From Actinoallomurus soli (GTDB taxonomy: Bacteria > Actinomycetota > Actinomycetes > Streptosporangiales > Streptosporangiaceae), in the NCBI RefSeq assembly GCF_024055715.1, contig NZ_JAMXMV010000002.1:434001-498000 (forward strand): a DNA stretch of 64,000 nucleotides, read 5' to 3'. Numbering within the stretch: the stretch's first letter is position 1; each line of letters starts with the position of its first letter. The translations under genes and the position numbers were made by a program. Below the pieces are notes generated by a model. The model saw only the letters and a list, made by a program, of their open reading frames with translations. It was not told the DNA's origin and made no database searches. Below, in pieces: positions 1 to 8,314 of this stretch.

Positions 1-994
1 CGGCGACGTCGAACAGCGGGTTGTCGTTCGAGGAGTTGACCTCCACGGTCACCCAGCGCGCGGCCCACTCGACGGTGTCGCGGAGCACCCCGATGACGTG
101 AGGGGCGCACCGGATCGAGTAGCGGTCCTGAATGGGGTCGTCGAGCTCGCGGAAGCCGTCCTCGGACATGTGCGCGGCCTCGGGGCCCTGGGCGTTGGCG
201 CCGCCGAGCAACCGCCGGATCGTACGGGCGCTGGCGATCACGCCGTCGTGCGGCTTCTGCTCGAACAGGAACGCGGCGAAGTGACCGGGATTGCCGCGCA
301 GGACCGACGACGCCATGGCCGTGCACAGGTCGGCGGCGTAGGCCAGCTCGGCCGCGCCGTGCAGCGCGAGGGCGGCGAAGCCGGACATGAACGAGGTGCC
401 GTTGACCAGGCCCAGGCCCTCCTTCGCGCCGAGGGTGAGGGCCTCGATCCCCACCTCGGCCAGCGCCTCGGCGGCCGGGCGCTCGACGCCGTGGTGCAGG
501 ACCGTACCCTCGCCGGTGAGCAGCGCGGCGATGTAGCTGAGCGGCACCAGGTCACCGCTGGCGCCGACCGAGCCCTGCTCGGGGATGAGCGGCAGGATGT
601 CGTGATTGAGGCATTCCAGCAGGTTCGCGGCGCACTGGGGACGGACGCCGGAGTGGCCGCGCGCCAGGCAGTTCGCCCGTACGAGCATGGTCGCGCGGGC
701 GACGTCCGGCGCGGCGTACGTGCCCACGCCGCACCCGAGGAAGCGGATCAGGTTCCGTTGCAGTTCCTCGACCTTGGCCGTGCCGATCTGCCGGGTGTTG
801 CTGTCCCCGAACCCGGACGTCACGCCGTAGATGGGGATGTCCGTCTCGATGAGCTTGGTCTTCAGCTCGTCCGACAGCTGCATCCGGCGAGCGGCCTCAT
901 CGGCCAGCTCCAGGTGAACCGTGCCGGGGTGCCGCGCCACCGCGACGATGTCCGCGAGGGTCAGGCTATGGCCGTCGATCAGCAGACTTGTCAC
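1..994 (-). CDS. MIO-type aromatic amino acid ammonia-lyase/aminomutase (3' part beyond window)
   Basis: The visible 331 residues belong to the HAL/PAL/tyrosine aminomutase family. These enzymes remove ammonia from His, Phe or Tyr, or shift it to the beta carbon, using a self-made MIO cofactor. The MIO-forming Ala-Ser-Gly is seen in GSVGASGDLVPL near residue 145, the catalytic-loop Tyr in IYGVTSGFG near residue 53, and the family motif EVNSSNDNPLFD near the window edge. The GTG start overlaps the acyl-CoA ligase stop (TAGTG), so the two are translationally coupled. That pairing suggests an aryl-acrylate (cinnamate type) made here and activated next door. A beta-amino acid product as in SgcC4 is equally possible from the family. 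The C-terminus lies outside, so substrate-deciding residues cannot all be read. Confidence 0.9.
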   Translation of the reverse strand, partial: MTSLLIDGHSLTLADIVAVARHPGTVHLELADEAARRMQLSDELKTKLIETDIPIYGVTSGFGDSNTRQIGTAKVEELQRNLIRFLGCGVGTYAAPDVARATMLVRANCLARGHSGVRPQCAANLLECLNHDILPLIPEQGSVGASGDLVPLSYIAALLTGEGTVLHHGVERPAAEALAEVGIEALTLGAKEGLGLVNGTSFMSGFAALALHGAAELAYAADLCTAMASSVLRGNPGHFAAFLFEQKPHDGVIASARTIRRLLGGANAQGPEAAHMSEDGFRELDDPIQDRYSIRCAPHVIGVLRDTVEWAARWVTVEVNSSNDNPLFDVA

Positions 995-2589
995 TAGCTC
1001 CTACCTTTCTCCATGAGATTTCGCGTGCCGTTCCCGGATCTCCCGGTCACCAGCGCCCGGAGCGCAGCCCTGTCGATCTTTCCGCTGGCGTTGCGGGGCA
1101 GGGCTTCGAGATGGACGACCCCGGTCGGCAGCTTGAAGCGCGCCAGGCGCTCGGAGGTGAAGGCCCGGACGGCGTCGAGAGTGGGCGGCTCGCCCCCGTG
1201 GCACAGCACCGCCACCGGCGTCTGGCCCCACCGCGGATCGGGGACGCCGACCACGGCGACGTCCCGTACGCCGGGGAACTCGGCGAGCACCCGCTCGATC
1301 TCGGCCGGCGAGACGTTCTCACCGCCGCTGATGATCAGGTCCTTGAGCCGGTCGACGATGTAGCAGAGCCCCTGCTCGTCGAGGAAGCCCAGGTCGCCGG
1401 TGGAGAACCAGCCGTCGGCGTCGATGGCCGCGGAGGTGGCCTCCGGGTCGTTCCAGTACCCGCGCATGACGTTCGGGCCGCGGACGCACAGCTCACCGGG
1501 CATGCCCGGGTCGGTGACCGGCAGCCCGGTCCGCGGCGACAGCACGCGGACCTCGGAGTACGGCATGGCGAAGCCGGCCGAGGCCGGGTGGGTCCGGACC
1601 AGGTGGGGCGGCAGGTAGGTGGCGAACGGGGCGGTCTCGGTGAGGCCCCAGGCCTGTTGCAACGCCACGCCGTGCTCGGCGTACTCGGCGACGAGCGCCG
1701 GCGGCACCGGCGCGCCCGCCACGACCGCCGCGCGCAGCGAGGACAGGTCCGTACGGGCGAAGTCCTCCGACCGCAGCATCGCCGCGAACATGACCGGCAC
1801 CATGAACGTGCTCGCGATCCGGTACCGCGCCACGTCCTGGAGGCACCGCTGCGGATCGAAGGCACGGCGGAGGACGACCGGGCCGCCGCGGGTGAGGGTG
1901 CCGAGCGTGAAGGCGTTCAGGCCGCCGATGTGGAAGAGCGGCGCCACGGCGAGGGTGGCCGCGCGCGGGCGGATGTCGATCGCGGCCTGCACGTTGACCT
2001 GGTTCCACCACAGGTTGCCGTAGGTGAGGATCACGCCCTTGGGCCGGCCGGTGGTGCCGGACGTGTACATCAGGAGGGCGACGTCGTCGGCGCCGGCCGG
2101 CACCGGGTCCGCCGGGGCTACCGGGTCGGCCGGGTCCGCCGGATCGGCCGCGCCCCCGCCGATCGGCTGCCAGCGGCCGTCGCCGTCCTCGCCGTCCAGG
2201 TAGAAGCGGTGTACGGGTACCGAGTCCGCGATGCCGTCGGCGAGGCCGCGGTGGCCGTCCTCGGCGACCACGCTGTGGCAGCCGGCGTTGCCGAGTACGT
2301 AGGCGACCTCGTCGGGCGCCAGCCGGAAGTTCACCGGCACGAAGACCGCGCCGAGATGGGCGGCGGCCAGCAGCGTCTCCAGGAACAGCGGGCTGTTCAT
2401 GCCGAGGTAGGCGACACGGGAGCCGCGCCGCGCCCCGCCCGCGGCCAGGACCGCGGCCGTCCGCCGGACGCGGCGGCTCAGCTCCGCGAACGTGAGCGTG
2501 CCGTCGTCATGGATGATCGCGGGATCCGATCCGGATATCCGCGCCCATCGATGGATCGCTGCCGCGGGATTGATCCAGGGCTGATTCAC
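994..2589 (-). CDS. Acyl-CoA ligase (ANL superfamily; probable aryl-acid CoA ligase)
   Basis: This 531-residue adenylate-forming enzyme is of the fatty-acid/coumarate CoA-ligase kind. Motifs in order: YTSGTTGRPKG (P-loop, about residue 175), the Gly-Leu-Thr-Glu of the A5 motif in WGLTETAPF, STGDLGF, VDRLKDLIISGGENV (hinge and A8) and the C-terminal lysine in NASGKID. It should activate a carboxylic acid as AMP ester and pass it to CoA or to a carrier protein. It lies directly upstream of the MIO enzyme with a 1-nt overlap, so an aryl acid such as cinnamate is the likely substrate (inference). A low-complexity Ala-Asp-Pro run sits near residue 155 in the linker before the P-loop. The start is set by ATG at the edge of the AT-rich upstream region. 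Confidence 0.9.
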   Translation of the reverse strand: MNQPWINPAAAIHRWARISGSDPAIIHDDGTLTFAELSRRVRRTAAVLAAGGARRGSRVAYLGMNSPLFLETLLAAAHLGAVFVPVNFRLAPDEVAYVLGNAGCHSVVAEDGHRGLADGIADSVPVHRFYLDGEDGDGRWQPIGGGAADPADPADPVAPADPVPAGADDVALLMYTSGTTGRPKGVILTYGNLWWNQVNVQAAIDIRPRAATLAVAPLFHIGGLNAFTLGTLTRGGPVVLRRAFDPQRCLQDVARYRIASTFMVPVMFAAMLRSEDFARTDLSSLRAAVVAGAPVPPALVAEYAEHGVALQQAWGLTETAPFATYLPPHLVRTHPASAGFAMPYSEVRVLSPRTGLPVTDPGMPGELCVRGPNVMRGYWNDPEATSAAIDADGWFSTGDLGFLDEQGLCYIVDRLKDLIISGGENVSPAEIERVLAEFPGVRDVAVVGVPDPRWGQTPVAVLCHGGEPPTLDAVRAFTSERLARFKLPTGVVHLEALPRNASGKIDRAALRALVTGRSGNGTRNLMEKGRS

Positions 2590-2677
2590 ACCAGCAGGAT
2601 CGTTGTTCGTTCTATATGTCCGCTATCTTCAAACTCATTCTATAAAACAGCTATATCTCACTATATGTCCGCTATCC
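2590..2677 (-). promoter_or_regulatory. AT-rich putative promoter/operator with 16-bp direct repeats
   Basis: This strongly AT-rich stretch separates the KAS III-like gene from the acyl-CoA ligase in otherwise GC-rich DNA. An identical 16-mer, CTATATGTCCGCTATC, occurs at 2612-2627 and 2661-2676 (49 bp apart). A further GCTATAT is at 2650. Within each copy the CTAT cores are 11 bp apart. The second copy overlaps the stop codon of the upstream gene. It probably drives the ligase/MIO pair. Confidence 0.5.
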
Positions 2678-3680
2678 GGAGAAGTGCGCTGCTCCAGCTG
2701 AATCCGGCGCCGACGCCGAGCATCAGGACGTACTGTCCGGGCTTGAGCTGTCCGTTCTCATGGAGGTGGTTCAGCGCGGCGAGTTGATCGGCCGGTCCCA
2801 GATGACCGGTGGATCGGGCGAAATCCCATGTCGTACGCTCGATATCCCGGAGGCCGAGCGGAAACAGGCATTGCAGCATCGTGATCGTACGACCGAAATG
2901 CGGGACGATCACGTGCTCGATCTCGTCGAGGGCGATCCCGGACTCGGCCAGGACCTGGCGGACCACGACGCGCGGGCCGGCGGCCAGCCGCTTGAAGATC
3001 TCCTCCTTCGCCATTCCGCCGGCCTGGAACTCCTTCGCCCGCTCACGCAGGTCGATCGGGAACTTCTTGTCCGGGTCGAACGGGCCGATCGGCGTGTCGC
3101 CCCGGTGCATCGCCTCCAGGGACGGGTCGCTGGTGCTCGCCGTGGCGACCAGGCGCGCGTACCCCTCCCCGGTCGACAGCACCGCGGCGGCGCAGCCGTC
3201 CCCGAACAGGAACCGCTCGGCCCGCCACCGGTCGAAGTACGGAGCGGGGAACAGGTCGCCGGCCGTGATGACCGCGGCGTTCGCCCCGGGCCGCGTCAGG
3301 AACGACGCGGCGAGTTCGAGGGCCGCCAGGCCGCCGTTGGAGCCGCCGCGCACCTCGACGGCGAGCCCACCGGTCATCCCCAGCTCGCGCTGGACGTACG
3401 CGGCGGCGTTCCAGCCGTCCACCCCCGCGCCGAAGGTGCCCGCGCACAGCAGCAGGTCGACGCCGTCCACGTCGAAGTCCGACCGGGACAGGGCGAGCCG
3501 CGCGGCACGGGACCACATGTCCGCGACGTTCTCGCCCGGGCCCGCGACGGTCACCGACGCGTAGTCCTGCCGCTCGGCGTCCTCGGGGTCGTAGGCCCCC
3601 GACGCCAGCGGCTCCTCGACGTCGACGGCCGGCGGAAGCCAGGACGCGGTCGCCGCGATGGAGAGGTCGTTCCAGATCAC
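2661..3680 (-). CDS. KAS III-like acyltransferase (FabH superfamily, CerJ/DpsC type)
   Basis: This 339-residue protein has the thiolase fold of 3-oxoacyl-ACP synthase III. The expected nucleophilic Cys is replaced by Ser in VRGGSNGGLAALE (about residue 118), as known for DpsC. The His is in VIVPHFGR, and the Asn of condensing KAS III is replaced by a GHLGPADQ motif, resembling the Cys-His-Asp arrangement of ester/amide-forming CerJ-like acyltransferases. It is therefore more likely to transfer an acyl group to an acceptor than to start a fatty acid. The start is GTG behind a GAGGAGGGAA ribosome site. It sits in the minus-strand block with ACP and CoA-ligase genes, which could supply its acyl donor. 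Acceptor and donor are unknown. Confidence 0.8.
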   Translation of the reverse strand: MIWNDLSIAATASWLPPAVDVEEPLASGAYDPEDAERQDYASVTVAGPGENVADMWSRAARLALSRSDFDVDGVDLLLCAGTFGAGVDGWNAAAYVQRELGMTGGLAVEVRGGSNGGLAALELAASFLTRPGANAAVITAGDLFPAPYFDRWRAERFLFGDGCAAAVLSTGEGYARLVATASTSDPSLEAMHRGDTPIGPFDPDKKFPIDLRERAKEFQAGGMAKEEIFKRLAAGPRVVVRQVLAESGIALDEIEHVIVPHFGRTITMLQCLFPLGLRDIERTTWDFARSTGHLGPADQLAALNHLHENGQLKPGQYVLMLGVGAGFSWSSALLRIADI

Positions 3681-3754
3681 GCCGTTTCCCTCCTCGATCC
3701 CCTGCCACCGGCAGGGCCTCGCCGGTCGACCGCGTCCGCCGCCTACCGTCTCGC

Positions 3755-6283
3755 CTACCGTCTTGCGTTGATGTCCTCGGCCGGGTTCCGGCGCAGCATC
3801 ATCCGGGCCGGGACCAACGAGGCCACCAGGCCGAGGACGATCGCGCCGGCCAGGATCTCGGCGTACGTCCCCAGGGCGACGCTCGGTGTTCCGGAGCCGA
3901 CCATTCCGGCGTTGAATCCGGTCAGCGTGAGCCAGGCGGCGCCGGTGCCGAGGACCGCGGCGACCACGATGATCAGCGCCAGCTCCCACCGCAGGACGCC
4001 GAACACCTGCGGGCGTGTGGTCCCGACCAGGCGCATCAGCGCGAACTCGCGGGTCCGGTCGCCCGTCGCCATGGCGAGGGTGTTGACGACGGCGATCGCG
4101 GCGAAGGCGATGATCAGCCCCATGAAGACCAGGTTGACCTCGGCGTTCGTCTGCTCCCGCGCGGCCTGCACCTTGTCGTAGCCGGACCGGTCCAGCACCT
4201 GGAGGCCCGGGAAGCCCTTCAGGTGCGAACGCAGGTCGCGCACGCTCACCGACCCGTTGATCATCACCGTCTTGGCCAGCGGATCGTCCACGTGGCCGAC
4301 GATGTCGTCGTGGGCCAGCAGCGTGTCGCCGAAGCCGAGGCCGCGGCTGTAGATCGCCACCAGGTGGAGCTGCGTCTTGACCCCGTCGCCGAGGGTGACC
4401 TGGACAGCGTCGCCGATGTGCCGCCCCTGGGCCGCGAGCTCGCTCATCGCGATCGAGCCGGGGGCGAGCCGGTCCAGCGATCCGGACGTCACGTCCGGAT
4501 CCACCATCTGCGTCACGCCGGCGGAGGTCAGCCCCTGGGCCGAGCGCTTGTCCTTGCCGACCCAGATGATCGTCTGGAGGACCTCGGTGACCGCCTTCAC
4601 CCCCGGCACCGCCCGCAACTCCTGGGCCGCGGCGGCGGGAACGCCGGGACCGCTCGACCCGACCAGGTAGTCGGCCTTCACGCCGACCTTGGTCTGGGCG
4701 CGGGCCCCGTGGTTCATCGTGACGGGGACGAACAGGATGGTCGTCAGCATGCCGATGAGCAGGGCCAGCGGTGTGATCACCGAGGCCACCCGGCGGCTGT
4801 TGGCCTGGGAGTTCCGCGCCGCGAGGAAACCGCCGACCGGGAAGGCCCGCAGCAGCCCGCCCAGGACCACCACGGCGCCGCGGGTGATGAACGGGCCCCA
4901 CAGCGCCACCGCGATCATCCACAGCAGGATGCTGAGGTACGTCACGGGCATGGCGGCCGGCTCGGTGTGCAGGAAGCTCAGCACCACCGTGATGATCACC
5001 GCGACCGCGGTGAAGACCAGCGCGGCCACCACCCGCCCGAAGCCCACGGTCCGGCGTTCGACGGCCGCCTCGGCCAGCGCCTCCGCCGGCTTGATCCGCG
5101 CGGTACGGCGCCCGGTCACCCGCGCGGCCACCCACGCGGCGCCCACCGTCGCCACCAGCGCGGCGAGGACCGGCAGGGGGCCGCGGTACAGCCGCAGCGC
5201 GTCGGGGATGGCGCCCAGCGAGACGAACTTGGCGCGGATCGTGCTCGCCAGCGGGATGCCGAGCAGCGCGCCGGGGACCCCGGCGGTCAGACCGAGCACC
5301 AGCGCCTCACGGCTGATCATCCGGCGCACCTGGCGCGGAGTGGCACCGACGGCGCGCAGGAGCGCGAGTTCGCGGTAGCGCTGCTGGATCGACAGGGCGA
5401 AGGTGCCGACGACCACGAGCACCGCCACGATCAGCGAGGTGCCGCCGATGGCGCCGCCCATGCTGGTCAGCTTGACCCGGGCCTTGGCGGCGTCGATGAA
5501 CTCGACCTGGCCGCGGCCGTCCCCGGTCGCGACGACGGCGCCGGTCCCGGCGACCGCGGCCTTGACCTTCGCGCCGCTCACGCCGAACACCCCGTAGCCC
5601 GCGACCAGGCCGGGGTGGCCGGCGAGCCGCCGTGCCTCGGCCTCGTCGAAGAACATCGCGGACTGCTGCTTGACGTCGACGTCGGGTCGCGCGATGCCGA
5701 CGACGCGGTAGGTCTTCGGCGACGACGTCGACTGGACGACCGTCTGGTCGCCGACCTTGAGCCCGGCCCGGTCGGCCAGCTTCTCGTCGAGCACCACGTC
5801 GCCGTCCTGCTGCGGCGCCGAGCCGGACCGCAGGCGGTACGGGGTCAGCGCCGCCGACGACCAGCCGTGGCCCCACGACGGCCTGCCGTCCACGCTGGAC
5901 AGCACCGAGCCGTCGTGCTCGACGACGTTCGCCGGGAAGGTCAGGTCGGCGACCACCTTGGCGCCCGGCAGGGCGGCGATCCGGTCGCCGACGGAGGTGG
6001 ACAGCCAGGCGCGCTCGCTCAGCGCCTTGAACTTGGTCTTCCGCTTGACCTTGTGCTTGCCCTTCTTGTTCTTCTCCTTCACCTTGGTCCAGTGGATCTG
6101 CTGGTCGGCGGAGACGACGACCGGCGACCCGGCGTACCGCTCGGCGGGGATGGACCCGTGGATTCCGGTCTCCAGCAGCACGCCGCACGCGCAGACGATC
6201 ATGGCCGCGCAGAACAGCGCGAGGAAACCGCCGACGGCGGACCCCTTGCGCTGCCGGAGCGTGGCCAACGCGAGTCGGAACAT
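3755..6283 (-). CDS. ABC transporter permease, FtsX/MacB type
   Basis: This 842-residue membrane protein has two FtsX modules. A single N-terminal helix (residues about 18-40) is followed by a large extracytoplasmic domain. Then come a helix bundle with LALLRAVGATPRQVRRMI (about 305-400), two central helices, a second extracytoplasmic domain, and a C-terminal bundle with FALMRLVGTTRPQV (about 710-840). A lysine-rich patch (about residues 68-87) sits in the first outer domain. The ATG overlaps the ATPase stop (TGATG), giving an obligate pair. Such pairs act as mechanotransmitters or export peptides and cell-envelope-active compounds. Here self-protection or export of the cluster product is inferred. 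Confidence 0.9.
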   Translation of the reverse strand: MFRLALATLRQRKGSAVGGFLALFCAAMIVCACGVLLETGIHGSIPAERYAGSPVVVSADQQIHWTKVKEKNKKGKHKVKRKTKFKALSERAWLSTSVGDRIAALPGAKVVADLTFPANVVEHDGSVLSSVDGRPSWGHGWSSAALTPYRLRSGSAPQQDGDVVLDEKLADRAGLKVGDQTVVQSTSSPKTYRVVGIARPDVDVKQQSAMFFDEAEARRLAGHPGLVAGYGVFGVSGAKVKAAVAGTGAVVATGDGRGQVEFIDAAKARVKLTSMGGAIGGTSLIVAVLVVVGTFALSIQQRYRELALLRAVGATPRQVRRMISREALVLGLTAGVPGALLGIPLASTIRAKFVSLGAIPDALRLYRGPLPVLAALVATVGAAWVAARVTGRRTARIKPAEALAEAAVERRTVGFGRVVAALVFTAVAVIITVVLSFLHTEPAAMPVTYLSILLWMIAVALWGPFITRGAVVVLGGLLRAFPVGGFLAARNSQANSRRVASVITPLALLIGMLTTILFVPVTMNHGARAQTKVGVKADYLVGSSGPGVPAAAAQELRAVPGVKAVTEVLQTIIWVGKDKRSAQGLTSAGVTQMVDPDVTSGSLDRLAPGSIAMSELAAQGRHIGDAVQVTLGDGVKTQLHLVAIYSRGLGFGDTLLAHDDIVGHVDDPLAKTVMINGSVSVRDLRSHLKGFPGLQVLDRSGYDKVQAAREQTNAEVNLVFMGLIIAFAAIAVVNTLAMATGDRTREFALMRLVGTTRPQVFGVLRWELALIIVVAAVLGTGAAWLTLTGFNAGMVGSGTPSVALGTYAEILAGAIVLGLVASLVPARMMLRRNPAEDINARR

Positions 6284-7044
6284 CAGGCCCACGCCCCCAG
6301 CCGGGTCATCCGGTCCGCGATCTGGTCGGCGGACAGGTTCGACGCGGCCTCCACGATGCCGCCGTCCGCCAGGAAGAGCACCGAGTCGGCGTACGAGGCC
6401 GCCACCGGGTCGTGCGTGACCATCACCATCGTCTGGCCCATGGTGTCCACGGCCTGCCGCAGCAGCTTGAGGATCTCCCGTGCGGTGACGGTGTCCAGCG
6501 CGCCGGTGGGTTCGTCGGCGAACACCACCTCGGGCCGGGTGATCAGCGCCCGGGCGATGGCCACCCGCTGCTGCTGGCCGCCGGACAGCTGTGAGGGCAG
6601 GTGCCGGGCCCGCTCGGCGAGCCCGACCCGGGACAGGACCTCGGCGAGGTACGCCCGGTCGGCGCGGCGGCCGGCCAGCCGCAGCGGGAGGGTGACGTTC
6701 TGCCGTACGTCGAGCGCGGCGAGCAGGTTGAACGCCTGGAAGACGAACCCGATGCGCTCGCGGCGGAGCTCGGTCAGCTCCGTCTCGGACAGCCTGGACA
6801 GGTCGGCGTCGAGGTCACCGAGGTAGACCGACCCCGACGAGGGCCGGTCGAGCCCGGCGGCGCAGTGCAGGAAGGTGCTCTTCCCCGATCCGGACGGCCC
6901 CATCACCGCGGTGAACGTCTGGGGGGGAATGGTGACGGAGACGTTGTTGATCGCGGTGACCGCCCCGGCGCCTTTGCCGTAAGTCTTCGTCACCGATTCC
7001 AATCGAACGGCCGCCCTCGGAAGAGCCGGACCTCTGCGCGCCAT
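6283..7044 (-). CDS. ABC transporter ATP-binding protein (MacB/LolD type)
   Basis: This 253-residue ATPase shows Walker A GPSGSGKST, the Q-loop in FVFQAFNLL, the signature LSGGQQQR, Walker B VVFADEPTGALD and the H-loop in VMVTHD. Length and motifs are those of the partner of FtsX-type permeases, and the permease gene follows with a 1-nt overlap. The ATG at 7044 was preferred to an upstream in-frame start because it lies 25 nt after the MFS stop behind an AAAGGGAACAAGG ribosome site. Confidence 0.92.
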   Translation of the reverse strand: MARRGPALPRAAVRLESVTKTYGKGAGAVTAINNVSVTIPPQTFTAVMGPSGSGKSTFLHCAAGLDRPSSGSVYLGDLDADLSRLSETELTELRRERIGFVFQAFNLLAALDVRQNVTLPLRLAGRRADRAYLAEVLSRVGLAERARHLPSQLSGGQQQRVAIARALITRPEVVFADEPTGALDTVTAREILKLLRQAVDTMGQTMVMVTHDPVAASYADSVLFLADGGIVEAASNLSADQIADRMTRLGAWA

Positions 7045-7069
7045 TGGCCTTGTTCCCTTTCGATTCTCG

Positions 7070-8314
7070 TCAGGCGAGTGGCTCGGTCTCTGCGGCGCCG
7101 TCGGCACCGCGGATGGCCGGGCTCAACATCGCGAACACCGCCATGAGCGCCATTGCCGCGCCGATCGCGGCAATGCCCTGTCGCGGCGTGAGAGTCGTGA
7201 GGAGAAGGCCCGCCGCCACCCAGCCCAGTGCCATCGCACCGGAACTCACCAGGTTCGCGACGCTGGAGACCCGCCCCTGCATCGTCGGTGGGGTTATCCG
7301 CATGACGTACACGATCGCCGGCACGTTGAACACTCCCCCGACATAGCCACTAGCAGCGAAAACCGCGCCCATTGCAAAGACATTGTGTGCGGCGGCGAGG
7401 AGGGGAGTCACTATGGCCCACACCATTGTTCCGACGAGCAGGATGCGGCGTAGGCTCCAGACGCGCATCCACTTGGTCGCGGTGAGCGCGCCCAGCAGGC
7501 CGCCGACGGCGGAGCAGGCGAGGACCACCCCGACCAGCCCCTTCGGCCGCCCCTCGTCGCGGAACAACGGCAGCAGCGCGAACACCAGCATCTGGTAGAG
7601 CATGTTCGTGCCCGCGAGGACGAGCATGACGGTCCGCAGGAAGCGCTGCCGCCACAGCCACGACAGCCCGTCGGCGATCTCGGAGCGCACGTCGGCCGGT
7701 GGCGTACCGCGCTCGACCTGGAACCGCGTCCGGATGCCGAGCAGCGACACCAGCGACACCAGGTGGGCCCCCACGCTGAAGACCAGGGGGATCGCGTTGC
7801 CGACCGCGAACAGGCCGCTGCCCGTGGGCTGGCCGATCATCGCGGCGCCGCGCGTCCGCGCCTCGTTGCGGCTGTAGGCCGCGCCGAGTTGCTCGGCGAC
7901 CACCAGATGCGGGACGGCGGAGCGCTCCGCGAGCTGGTAGAAGACCAGCAGGCTGCCTTCGATGAAGGCCACCGCGAACAGGTGCGGCATCCAGAGCCGT
8001 CCGGTGGCGACCGGGATGGCGAGGCTGCCGAGGGCCAGCACGCAGCCGAGCTCGCAGACGAGCATGAGCCGGCGCCGGTCGAAACGGTCGACGTACGCGC
8101 CGGCGGGGAGCTGCATCAGCAGCTGCGGCAGGAGGGCGGTGAAGCCGATCAGGCCGGCCGTGGTCTTGGACCCGCTGCTCCACAGCACGAGCATCGGGTA
8201 GACCAGTGCGGTCACCCGCGAGCCCAGGAACGAGAAACCCGCGCCTACCCACAGCAGACCGAAGTCGCGGTTGCGCCGCAGGGTCATCGGCGTCTTGTCG
8301 GCGATCGCGGTCAC
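7070..8314 (-). CDS. MFS exporter (EntS-like)
   Basis: This 414-residue transporter of the major facilitator superfamily has about 12 helices. The motif-A like loop is DRFDRRRLMLVCE after the second helix. N-terminal residues MTLRRNRDFGLLWVGAGFSFLGSR are like those of the enterobactin exporter/macrolide efflux group. GTG at 8314 overlaps the carbamoyltransferase stop (GTGA), indicating translational coupling. Together with the ABC pair directly downstream it gives the cluster two separate efflux systems; export of the peptide or an intermediate is inferred. Confidence 0.88.
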   Translation of the reverse strand: MTAIADKTPMTLRRNRDFGLLWVGAGFSFLGSRVTALVYPMLVLWSSGSKTTAGLIGFTALLPQLLMQLPAGAYVDRFDRRRLMLVCELGCVLALGSLAIPVATGRLWMPHLFAVAFIEGSLLVFYQLAERSAVPHLVVAEQLGAAYSRNEARTRGAAMIGQPTGSGLFAVGNAIPLVFSVGAHLVSLVSLLGIRTRFQVERGTPPADVRSEIADGLSWLWRQRFLRTVMLVLAGTNMLYQMLVFALLPLFRDEGRPKGLVGVVLACSAVGGLLGALTATKWMRVWSLRRILLVGTMVWAIVTPLLAAAHNVFAMGAVFAASGYVGGVFNVPAIVYVMRITPPTMQGRVSSVANLVSSGAMALGWVAAGLLLTTLTPRQGIAAIGAAMALMAVFAMLSPAIRGADGAAETEPLA

